51,032 nt of DNA from Antarcticimicrobium sp033791545. GTDB lineage: Bacteria > Pseudomonadota > Alphaproteobacteria > Rhodobacterales > Rhodobacteraceae. Below are positions 8,959 through 15,616 of the stretch, one piece after another. A program made the position numbers and the translations under genes. Below the pieces are notes generated by a model, which saw only the letters and a program-made list of their open reading frames with translations, searched no databases and was not told the origin of the DNA. The DNA lies in contig JASJGL010000047.1 in assembly GCA_033791545.1 (NCBI GenBank), positions 1 through 51,032 of the forward strand, written 5' to 3'. How positions within the stretch are numbered: position 1 is the stretch's first letter; each line of letters starts with the position of its first letter.

Positions 8959-9162
8959 TCAGCACTGGTTGGGGTGTTCCTGGCAATACAGCACGTTGGC
9001 CGCAGCCCCGGCCGCCGCGCCGACACCCCGGTTGCCATCCAGCGCAGCCGCGCCAAGATAGCCAGCACCGGCGCCATAAAGCATCTGTTCGCCCGGATTG
9101 TCACCGCAGGCGGAAAGGCCCGCACAGGCCGCAAGGGCCAGAAAAATTGGTTTCGCCCGCAT
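8959..9162 (-). CDS. small glycine-zipper-like lipoprotein
   Basis: 67 residues. A lipobox LSAC at about residues 16-19 ends the signal peptide, so Cys19 is the likely lipidated N-terminus. The remainder has small-residue stretches (GAGAGYLGAAA, GVGAAAGAAANV) like glycine-zipper segments of outer-membrane lipoproteins, and ends with a second Cys pair (YCQEHPNQC). AAGGA lies upstream of the ATG. Function unknown. It sits between pccA and the 114-residue hypothetical gene, on the same strand. Confidence 0.75.
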   Translation of the reverse strand: MRAKPIFLALAACAGLSACGDNPGEQMLYGAGAGYLGAAALDGNRGVGAAAGAAANVLYCQEHPNQC

Positions 9163-9514
9163 CTCGCCATTCCTTCTTGTTGCGACGCATCTCGTCGCGA
9201 GACCAAACCGCCAAGCTGCGGCGCAGGCAAGCGGGATTCTGTCCGCCCCACCCGACAGGCAAAACGCCGCCGATCTGACAGCGCCTTGTTCTGGCGAAAG
9301 AAAATGGGCAGGCCGCCGCAGAGCGCCCGCACCTGCCCAGTACAGGAAGGGGATCGGAACATAGTTTCCGACGCGCCGTGGCAGAACGGCCCGCGACGCG
9401 CCCCGTCACTGTTGCCCCCGCGGCTCGGCGAACCCAAGTCCCGGTGCGGCGCAGGCCCGAACTGAGCCGGAACTCGCCGGTTTTTCCCGTCTCCGCGCAA
9501 AAGCCCGCCGATGC
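9163..9514. other. 352-base stretch without a convincing gene
   Basis: Short open frames here have no good start or recognisable motif. The stretch should hold the promoter of the lipoprotein gene. It carries a hairpin (GGGCAGG at 9306-9312 with CCTGCCC at 9332-9338) listed separately as a terminator. I see nothing else. Confidence 0.5.
9293..9338 (-). terminator. possible terminator after the 114-residue hypothetical gene
   Basis: GGGCAGG (9306-9312) pairs with CCTGCCC (9332-9338) around a 19-base G+C-rich loop. On the minus strand the stem is followed by ATTTTCTTTC. It lies about 175 bases beyond the stop at 9515. The loop is large, so the call is tentative. Confidence 0.4.
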
Positions 9515-9859
9515 TCATCCGAAAATCTCCGGAAAGCTGGCGCGCGCCACATCAAGATCGATTTTCAAAAGCGCATCGTAGCTTTCGGGATCGAACGGAT
9601 CCTCGGCCGCGACCACCTCGCGGCCGAACAGCCAACTCAGCCGTCCGGCATCAAGATTGCCACGCTCGAACGGGGCATCGCCAAAATGCTCCCACAGCGC
9701 ACGTATAAATCCGGCATCGGCGCGCCGGTCTGGCGGGCGACGATCGGAAAAGCGTTCGCGTTGGGTGATCTTTGTCACGCCCTTGGGGTTGGGGCGGCGG
9801 ATGATGAACTGGAAATCGGTTCCGGGAAGGCGACCGGGAAAGCCGCGATGCTTCAGCAT
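9515..9859 (-). CDS. conserved hypothetical protein
   Basis: 114 residues from the ATG at 9859. An in-frame TTG at 9874 would add five residues. The N-terminus is basic (KHRGFPGRLPG, FIIRRPNPKGVTKITQRERFSDRR), the C-terminal half acidic (AAEDPFDPESYDALLKIDLD). There is no signal peptide, membrane segment or catalytic motif I recognise. Proteins of this kind occur near pccB in other Rhodobacteraceae to my recollection, which supports it being real. A soluble, possibly nucleic-acid-contacting role is only a guess from charge distribution. Confidence 0.6.
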   Translation of the reverse strand: MLKHRGFPGRLPGTDFQFIIRRPNPKGVTKITQRERFSDRRPPDRRADAGFIRALWEHFGDAPFERGNLDAGRLSWLFGREVVAAEDPFDPESYDALLKIDLDVARASFPEIFG

Positions 9860-9907
9860 GACAGCGCCCCCCAACCATCCCGGATCAGCGGATGCGCATT
9901 GGAGGAC

Positions 9908-9931
9908 GAGACCGGCCGAGAGGCCGGTCTC
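9908..9931 (-). terminator. perfect 10-bp hairpin after the 47-residue lipoprotein gene
   Basis: GAGACCGGCC (9908-9917), loop GAGA, GGCCGGTCTC (9922-9931) form a perfect stem beginning nine bases after the TAA at 9941. There is no T-run on either strand, so it may end or stabilise the transcript rather than act as a classical terminator. Confidence 0.5.
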
Positions 9932-9940
9932 GCAAAGGTA

Positions 9941-10084
9941 TTACTTGTATTTGCCGGTAAAGGCCGGCTCGACCGAAATCGGCTCGGGATCGACCATGAT
10001 ATACTCTTCTTTCGGCGAGTTATCGCAGGCTGCCACTGTGGCGACCAAGCCAACCATGGCAAGGAATTGGATGCTCTTCGACAT
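9941..10084 (-). CDS. 47-residue lipoprotein with conserved GKYK end
   Basis: Too short for routine gene callers but well supported. A strong ribosome-binding site (GGAGAAACAG) abuts the ATG at 10084. The peptide starts MSKSIQFLAMVGLVATVAAC, a short signal with lipobox VAAC (Cys20), so it is probably lipidated. The mature part is only 28 residues, acidic and Pro-rich (DNSPKEEY, then DPEPISVEP), ending FTGKYK. I recall similar mini-lipoproteins ending in YTGKYK or FTGKYK across Rhodobacteraceae, of unknown function. It stops at TAA, followed by a perfect hairpin at 9908-9931. Confidence 0.75.
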   Translation of the reverse strand: MSKSIQFLAMVGLVATVAACDNSPKEEYIMVDPEPISVEPAFTGKYK

Positions 10085-10153
10085 CTGTTTCTCCAGACTG
10101 TTTCACTGAAACCAACAGGGCGCACGCGCCCTGCCTGCCTCAAACACGTGGTT

Positions 10154-10258
10154 TCAGCCGCTGTTTCGCGGCCAGTTCGGATCATAGCCGAATTTCCACG
10201 GGAAATATATCCACAGGCTGTCATCATAGCCGTTTGTGGCGACAAAGCCTCAATTGGC
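10154..10258 (-). pseudogene. possible remnant reading frame rich in Trp/Tyr/Phe
   Basis: On the minus strand a frame open from just after a TGA at about 10256 to a TGA at 10154 reads GFVATNGYDDSLWIYF, then PWKFGYDPNWPRNSG. Its aromatic-rich composition looks like protein, but it has no start codon after the preceding in-frame stop. That stop is preceded by further open frame back into the DUF6497 gene. It may be a decayed small gene, or chance. Confidence 0.25.
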
Positions 10259-10298
10259 ACCATGGGTGAGCTTTCCCTCGCAAGATATTGTAGCATCA

Positions 10299-10841
10299 TC
10301 AAAACCCCTCCCAGATGCAGCGGTCGCCTTCGGGGCGATAGGCCTCGAAATACTGGGTGGCGTCGGGGGCGGTCTCACCAAAAGGCACCACCCGATCCGA
10401 CAGGGAAATCACCACCCGCGCCGCTGAGAGTCCCTGCTCTGCCAGATAGGGCAGCGCAACGGTAGCGCAAAGATGATCCATGTCTGCGGCGCTGTCGTCC
10501 AGCGCGGTTGCAGAACCGATCTGCGGCGCGATGAAGCGGAACCGGCTCCAGAGCGCGCCGGGGGTGTCGTCCAAAAGCACCTCGTGCAGACGGACGGGCT
10601 GGCCAGAGGGCACCGGGATCATCTCTTGCATGGGGATCATCTCTTGCGCCATGATCGGCGTGGCGGCCCAGCCTGAAAGCGGCAGATCGGCCAGCACCAC
10701 AGCGACCAGCGGGACAGTGAGCGGTACAGTGAAAAGTGCGCAACCCCGACGCCACCGCGAACGGTAAGCTCCTCCTGCCGGGGCTGCTGGCGGCACGCGG
10801 AAAACCGCGACCGCGAACTTGTTCTGTATCCCGGCAATCAT
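10299..10841 (-). CDS. DUF6497-type secreted protein
   Basis: 180 residues. After a long basic N-region a hydrophobic stretch (about 38-58) looks like a signal peptide or anchor. The mature part has VPSGQPVRLHEVLLDD, RFRFIAPQIG, a DMDHLCATVALPYL helix and VVISLSDRVVPFGETAPDATQYFEAY, a pattern I associate with DUF6497 in Rhodobacteraceae. Two Cys (in HLCAT and DRCIWEGF) could form a disulfide in the periplasm. Near the N-terminus an 18-base period is duplicated in the DNA (10615-10629 and 10633-10647), giving tandem QEMIPM/QEMIPV. That looks like a recent in-frame duplication. The exact start is uncertain. Confidence 0.65.
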   Translation of the reverse strand: MIAGIQNKFAVAVFRVPPAAPAGGAYRSRWRRGCALFTVPLTVPLVAVVLADLPLSGWAATPIMAQEMIPMQEMIPVPSGQPVRLHEVLLDDTPGALWSRFRFIAPQIGSATALDDSAADMDHLCATVALPYLAEQGLSAARVVISLSDRVVPFGETAPDATQYFEAYRPEGDRCIWEGF

Positions 10842-10902
10842 TGCGCAGGAGTCCCTGCCCTGTCAATTCCCGCGTACGTTGAACGGGTTTGGTTCTGACA
10901 GG

Positions 10903-11076
10903 TCATACCGGTGCCTCTTCATTCTGAGTGACGAAGGCGGCAGGCGAAATGATCTCGATCAACTCCATACCATCGGAAGGACCATCTTCAAAGAACGCAC
11001 GCCCCACAGCCCCGACGAACGGACTATCAGTGACGGAAGACAGAGGGAAAGCCTGGGGGGGCCAGAGCTGGGTCAT
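10903..11076 (-). CDS. possible 57-residue protein
   Basis: A short minus-strand frame with ATG at 11076, preceded at good spacing by GGGAG, and stop at 10903. It starts MTQLWPPQAF and continues with GRAFFEDGPSDGMELIEI and SPAAFVTQNEE. The composition is protein-like, and the second half reminds me of the tail of a small cupin protein, but no metal-binding motif is present. It lies between pccB (stop 11163) and the DUF6497 gene, same strand. Codon use is less G/C-biased at third positions than in neighbours, so it may be a remnant rather than a working gene. Confidence 0.4.
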   Translation of the reverse strand: MTQLWPPQAFPLSSVTDSPFVGAVGRAFFEDGPSDGMELIEIISPAAFVTQNEEAPV

Positions 11077-11162
11077 CGATACGCTCCCGGGTCTGCGAGG
11101 TCCCGCCAGAGCCCGAGGTCGGAGCCTCCGGCGGGAATATTTTCAGCCAGAAAAAGGCCGGA

Positions 11163-12695
11163 TCACAACGGAATGTTGTCGTGCTTCTTCCACGGGGTTT
11201 CCAGCTTTTTGCGGCGCAGGCTGGCAAAGGCGCGGGCGACCCGACGGCGGGTCGAATGCGGTTGGATCACCTCGTCGATAAAGCCTTTCTCGGCCGCCAC
11301 GAAGGGGTTGGCAAAGCGGTCCTCATAGTCCTTGGTGCGCTGCGCGATTTTCTCCGCATCCCCCAGTTCCGAGCGATACAGGATCTCGGTCGCACCCTTG
11401 GCCCCCATCACGGCGATCTCGGCGGTGGGCCAGGCATAGTTGAAATCAGCGCCGATATGCTTGGAGCTCATCACGTCATAGGCGCCGCCATAGGCCTTGC
11501 GGGTGATCACCGTCACCTTTGGCACCGTTGCCTCGCCATAGGCAAACAGCAGCTTGGCGCCATGTTTGATGACGCCGCCATATTCCTGCGAGGTACCGGG
11601 CAGGAAGCCGGGCACGTCGACCAGCGTCAGGATCGGGATCTCGAAGGCATCGCAGAACCGCACGAAACGGGCGGCCTTGCGCGAGCTGTCGATATCAAGA
11701 CAGCCAGCCAGCACCATCGGCTGGTTCGCCACCACACCCACGGTCTGCCCCTCGAGGCGGATGAAGCCGGTGATGATGTTCTTGGCGAAATCCTCCTGGA
11801 TCTCATAGAAATCGCCCTCATCCGCGACCTTCAGGATCAGTTCCTTCATGTCATAGGGGGTGTTGGCGTTTTCCGGAACCAGGGTGTCCAGGCTCATCTC
11901 GACCCGGCCGGGGGCGTCGAAGAACGGGCGCACCGGCGGTTTTTCGCGGTTGTTCAGCGGCAGGAAATCGACAAGGCGGCGCACTTCGGCCAGCGCTTCG
12001 ACGTCGTTTTCAAAGGCGCCATCGGCAACCGAACTTTTACGGGTATGAGTCGAGGCACCACCAAGTTCTTCTGCGGTGACCTGCTCATTGGTCACGGTCT
12101 TGACCACGTCGGGCCCGGTCACGAACATATAGGAGGTGTCCTTGACCATGAAGATGAAGTCGGTCATCGCCGGGGAATAGACCGCGCCACCGGCACAGGG
12201 GCCCATGATCACGGAGATCTGCGGCACCACGCCAGAGGCCCTGATGTTGCGCTGGAACACGTCGGCATAGCCGGCGAGCGAGGCGACCCCTTCCTGAATC
12301 CGGGCCCCGCCAGAATCGTTGATGCCGATCACCGGAGCGCCATTTTGCACCGCCATATCCATGATCTTGCAGATCTTCTGCGCGTGGGTCTCAGACAGCG
12401 AACCACCGAACACGGTGAAATCCTGACTGAACACATAGACCAGACGGCCGTTGATCGTGCCCCAGCCGGTCACCACGCCATCGCCATAGGGGCGGCTCTC
12501 TTCCATGCCGAAATCGGTGCAGCGGTGCGCGACGAACATGTCAAACTCTTCAAAGCTGTCATCGTCCAGCAGCAGGTCGACGCGCTCGCGCGCGGTCAGC
12601 TTGCCACGGGCGTGCTGTGCGTCGATCCGCTTCTGCCCGCCGCCCAGCCGGGCGGCGTCGCGGCGCTCTTCCAACTCGGAAAGAATGTCCTTCAT
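11163..12695 (-). CDS. pccB: propionyl-CoA carboxylase, beta (carboxyltransferase) subunit
   Basis: 510 residues from the ATG at 12695, chosen because AGGGGAT precedes it and MKDILSELEERRDAARLGGG is the usual family start; the longer frame to 12815 is leader. The crotonase-type carboxyltransferase fold shows the N-terminal KIDAQHARGKLTARER-type segment, DFTVFGGSLSETHAQKI, the oxyanion-hole motif SGGARIQEGVASLAGY, and the C-terminal VDVPGFLPGTSQEYGGVI and KAYGGAYDVM. It moves the carboxyl group from biotin on PccA to propionyl-CoA. Upstream lie TGCAAA half-sites likely bound by the PccR encoded nearby. The gene is divergent from the RTX protease gene. Confidence 0.95.
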   Translation of the reverse strand: MKDILSELEERRDAARLGGGQKRIDAQHARGKLTARERVDLLLDDDSFEEFDMFVAHRCTDFGMEESRPYGDGVVTGWGTINGRLVYVFSQDFTVFGGSLSETHAQKICKIMDMAVQNGAPVIGINDSGGARIQEGVASLAGYADVFQRNIRASGVVPQISVIMGPCAGGAVYSPAMTDFIFMVKDTSYMFVTGPDVVKTVTNEQVTAEELGGASTHTRKSSVADGAFENDVEALAEVRRLVDFLPLNNREKPPVRPFFDAPGRVEMSLDTLVPENANTPYDMKELILKVADEGDFYEIQEDFAKNIITGFIRLEGQTVGVVANQPMVLAGCLDIDSSRKAARFVRFCDAFEIPILTLVDVPGFLPGTSQEYGGVIKHGAKLLFAYGEATVPKVTVITRKAYGGAYDVMSSKHIGADFNYAWPTAEIAVMGAKGATEILYRSELGDAEKIAQRTKDYEDRFANPFVAAEKGFIDEVIQPHSTRRRVARAFASLRRKKLETPWKKHDNIPL

Positions 12696-12763
12696 GATGC
12701 GTATCCCCTGTAAGATTTCAGCGCACCATATAGGCATGACAGCGCCGACCAAAGCAAAATTCG

Positions 12764-12817
12764 GCAAATTTGCAAAGCAATGAAAGCATTGTCGCGCTAA
12801 TGTGCAAATCTGCAAAT
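12764..12817. promoter_or_regulatory. candidate PccR operator region upstream of pccB
   Basis: Two clusters of TGCAAA half-sites lie 69-122 bases upstream of the pccB ATG: GGCAAATTTGCAAAG at 12764-12777, with the palindrome TTTGCAAA at 12769-12776, and TGTGCAAATCTGCAAAT at 12801-12817. PccR of Rhodobacter sphaeroides is reported, as I recall, to bind paired TTTGCAAA motifs before pccB and its own gene. The matching motif before pccR here (15559-15596) supports the assignment. Spacing differs from the published motif as I remember it. Confidence 0.65.
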
Positions 12818-12885
12818 TCCAGCGAAATCAAGCCCGGCCCTCTTTCGACAGGCGCGTTTTGCTTCTTTCAGACAGGTCGCTTTGC

Positions 12886-12891
12886 TATACT
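12886..12891 (+). promoter_or_regulatory. likely -10 box (TATACT) of the RTX protease gene
   Basis: TATACT at 12886-12891 is a near-consensus sigma-70 -10 box 45 bases upstream of the ATG at 12937. The -35 region (around 12863-12868, TTCTTT) is a poor match, so the promoter may need an activator. Confidence 0.4.
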
Positions 12892-12936
12892 GGTGTCTGA
12901 ACACTATCGCGGCGCCCAACCGGATCGAGGACCACA

Positions 12937-14277
12937 ATGATCTCTCATACCGAAATTCTTTCAGCCATGCAGTTCAACAATTTCTTCGAACTCAACCCGA
13001 TGAATGACACCGGTGCGTCGCGCGCGACGATCACCTATCAGTATGCCGGTGACAGCGAGCCGGAAGATTTTCCCGCCAGCGGCAGTTTTAGCGGTTGGAC
13101 CGCCTTCACCTCCGAGGAGAAGACCGCGTTCGAGGCGGCGCTGGCCCATATCGAGAGCTTTCTCAATGTCGATTTCGTCGCGGCTCCGGGCGGTGCCGAC
13201 CCAATCCTGAACGTGGGCAAGGTCACCCTGCCGGGCAGCACCGCAGGCTATGGCGGCAACAGCATCGCCTGGAACCCGGCGACGAATGAAATCACCAGCT
13301 ATGACAGCTATGTCGTCTATGACAACACGCTGGACCTGACCGCGAACCCCGGCCTGCTGCTGCATGAACTGGGTCATGCGCTGGGGCTGAAGCACCCGTT
13401 CTCGGACCCGGCGCTGCCGGACGCGCTGGAGAACAACAAATACACGGTCATGTCCTATGACGTGAACCCGGACAACGGGCTCGACAGCGATGCGATGATG
13501 CTGTTCGACGTCTTCGCATTGCAGGATATCTGGGGCGAGGTGGACTACAACAGCGGCAACACCACCTATTCCGAGGCGCGCACCGATACGGTGGACGCGG
13601 TCTGGGACAGCGGCGGGCGCGACACATTCGACGCCTCAAGCCGGACCAGCGATGTGACGCTGATCCTCAAGGCGGGAAAATTCTCCAGCTTTGATGCAAC
13701 CGACGATGTGGTGATCACCTATGGCACCCGGATCGAGAATGCCATTGGCGGCACCGGCAACGACACCCTGAGCGGAAACGCAGCGAACAACACGCTCAAG
13801 GGCGGGGCCGGCGGCGATACCCTGTTGGGGCAGGCGGGCAAGGATACGCTCAAAGGTCAGGCTGGCAGCGATACGCTCAAAGGGCACAAGGGCGACGACA
13901 CCCTGCTTGGGGGGGCCGGAAGCGACACCCTTTTGGGCGGTAACGGAAGCGACACGCTGAAGGGCGGGGCCTCCAACGACACGCTGAAGGGCGGGACGCA
14001 AAACGACACGCTGAATGGCCAGAAGGGCGACGACACATTGTTCGGACAGGGCGGCGCGGACAAGTTCGTGTTCTTCAAGACTGGCGGCAACGACACCATC
14101 GCCGACTTTACGGACGACGTGGACACGATCCGCTTTGGCAAACTGGGCGACGCTGATGCGGTCCTCGCAAAGGCCACCCAGGTGGGCGACGACGTGGTGT
14201 TCGATTTCGGTGGCGGCGATACCTTGACTGTTCTAGACACGATAGTGAGCGTGTTAAGCGATGACATCATCGCCTGA
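12937..14277 (+). CDS. serralysin-type (M10) metalloprotease with RTX repeats
   Basis: 446 residues. The zinc motif HELGHALGLKH is complete (His143, Glu144, His147, His153), and the Met-turn TVMSYD follows with Met172 and Tyr174, as in serralysins. From about residue 265 to 375 there are around twelve RTX nonapeptides (GGAGGDTLL, GGNGSDTLK), which bind Ca2+. The C-terminal end resembles the uncleaved T1SS signal. There is no Sec signal peptide, so export is expected by a type I system, none of which is encoded here. GAGGACCACA lies before the ATG. It is divergent from pccB, and no protease inhibitor gene is adjacent. Likely role: secreted protein degradation. Confidence 0.92.
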   Translation: MISHTEILSAMQFNNFFELNPMNDTGASRATITYQYAGDSEPEDFPASGSFSGWTAFTSEEKTAFEAALAHIESFLNVDFVAAPGGADPILNVGKVTLPGSTAGYGGNSIAWNPATNEITSYDSYVVYDNTLDLTANPGLLLHELGHALGLKHPFSDPALPDALENNKYTVMSYDVNPDNGLDSDAMMLFDVFALQDIWGEVDYNSGNTTYSEARTDTVDAVWDSGGRDTFDASSRTSDVTLILKAGKFSSFDATDDVVITYGTRIENAIGGTGNDTLSGNAANNTLKGGAGGDTLLGQAGKDTLKGQAGSDTLKGHKGDDTLLGGAGSDTLLGGNGSDTLKGGASNDTLKGGTQNDTLNGQKGDDTLFGQGGADKFVFFKTGGNDTIADFTDDVDTIRFGKLGDADAVLAKATQVGDDVVFDFGGGDTLTVLDTIVSVLSDDIIA

Positions 14278-14310
14278 CACGGAGGGAAGAACAGTCGGTA
14301 GCGGCACTCC

Positions 14311-15540
14311 ATGGCAAAACGACAGGGGTCTGTCGGGCGTGATGCGCGAAATGCGTCGCCTCGAACACCCCCTCATATTGGCACACTGATCCTGCTGTCG
14401 GGCCTGTCCGCGCTCGGCATGAATATCTTTTTGCCCAGCCTGCCGAACATGACCGAATATTTTCAGACCGACTACCGCTTGATGCAGCTTTCGGTGGCGC
14501 TCTATCTCGGGGTGAACGCGGTGGTTCAGCTTGTGGTCGGGCCGATTGCCGACAACATGGGGCGGCGGCCGGTGATCCTTTGGGGGCTGGTGCTGTTCCT
14601 GATCGCCACGCTGGGCTGCCTGTTGTCCCCCAACGTCGAGCTGTTTTTGCTGTTTCGCATGTGTCAGGCGGTGGTGGTGGTGGGCATGGTTCTGGGCCGC
14701 GCCGCGGTGCGCGACATCTACCCGCCCGAAACCTCGGCCAGCATGATCGGCTATGTCACCATGGGCATGGCCATCGTTCCGATGCTGGGTCCGGTCGCGG
14801 GCGGTTTCCTTGACGAGCTGTTCGGCTGGACCGCGAATTTCTGGCTGCTGGCCCTGCTGGGGGCGATGACCCTGGCACTGGCCTATTTCGATTTCGGCGA
14901 GACCGCGCAGAAAAGCGGCAAGACCCTGATCGCGCAGTTCCGCGAATACCCCGAGCTTTTGCGCTCCCCCCGGTTCTGGGGCTATTCGCTTACCGCCGCC
15001 TTTTCCTCGGGCTGCTTCTTTGCCTATCTGGGCGGCGCACCGTTTGTCGGGACCGAGGTGTATCATCTCGATCCCGGGATGCTGGGGATCTATTTCGGGG
15101 CCCCGGCGCTGGGGTATCTGATCGGCAACTTCCTTTCCGGGCGGTTCTCGACCCGCGTCGGGATCAACCGCATGGTGCTCTGGGGCAGCTGGATCTGCGT
15201 CGGCGGCATGGCGGTGTCGCTGCTGGTGACGGTCAGCGGGATCGGATCGGCCGAAACCTTTTTCGGGTTCATGACCTTTATCGGCCTCGGCAACGGCATG
15301 ACCCTGCCCAACGCAACCGCCGGGGCGCTTTCGGTGCGCCCGCATCTGGCCGCCACCGCCTCCGGGCTGAGCGGGGCCACCATGCTGGGAGGTGGCGCCG
15401 GGCTCAGCGCGCTGGCCGGGGCGCTGCTGACCCAGCAAACCGGCGCCTGGCCGCTGCTGCTGATGATGCTGATCACCTCGGCGCTGGGGGTGGCGGCGAT
15501 CCTGCTGGTGATCGCGCGGGAACGCCAGCTGGGTCTGTGA
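14311..15540 (+). CDS. MFS exporter, Bcr/CflA-type
   Basis: 409 residues with about twelve hydrophobic segments. The N-terminal half has the features of the Bcr/CflA drug-resistance branch of the major facilitator superfamily: MNIFLPSLPNM in the first helix, then VGPIADNMGRRPVILWG (the loop 2-3 motif GxxaDrxGRrp), and a helix 4-5 region with RAAVRDIY and the MGPVAGG-like LGPVAGGFL antiporter motif. Members are proton-coupled exporters of drugs or small metabolites. It follows the RTX protease by 33 bases and precedes pccR. No substrate can be read from the sequence. Confidence 0.85.
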   Translation: MAKRQGSVGRDARNASPRTPPHIGTLILLSGLSALGMNIFLPSLPNMTEYFQTDYRLMQLSVALYLGVNAVVQLVVGPIADNMGRRPVILWGLVLFLIATLGCLLSPNVELFLLFRMCQAVVVVGMVLGRAAVRDIYPPETSASMIGYVTMGMAIVPMLGPVAGGFLDELFGWTANFWLLALLGAMTLALAYFDFGETAQKSGKTLIAQFREYPELLRSPRFWGYSLTAAFSSGCFFAYLGGAPFVGTEVYHLDPGMLGIYFGAPALGYLIGNFLSGRFSTRVGINRMVLWGSWICVGGMAVSLLVTVSGIGSAETFFGFMTFIGLGNGMTLPNATAGALSVRPHLAATASGLSGATMLGGGAGLSALAGALLTQQTGAWPLLLMMLITSALGVAAILLVIARERQLGL

Positions 15541-15558
15541 AGGGCTTGCCCCGACGGG

Positions 15559-15597
15559 TTTGCAAATCTACTTATGCCCTGAGCGAAGCTGCAAATC
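15559..15597 (+). promoter_or_regulatory. candidate PccR autoregulatory sites
   Basis: TTTGCAAA at 15559-15566 and CTGCAAATC at 15589-15597 lie 20-58 bases upstream of the pccR ATG at 15617. They share the TGCAAA core with the pccB upstream region. Their place just before the coding sequence fits autoregulation. Confidence 0.55.
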
Positions 15598-15616
15598 ACC
15601 CGCGGAAAGGCACCCG

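Noticed and set aside
12696..12815. 40-codon N-terminal extension of pccB
   Set aside because: It runs through the TGCAAA operator region, and the conserved start with ribosome-binding site is at 12695.
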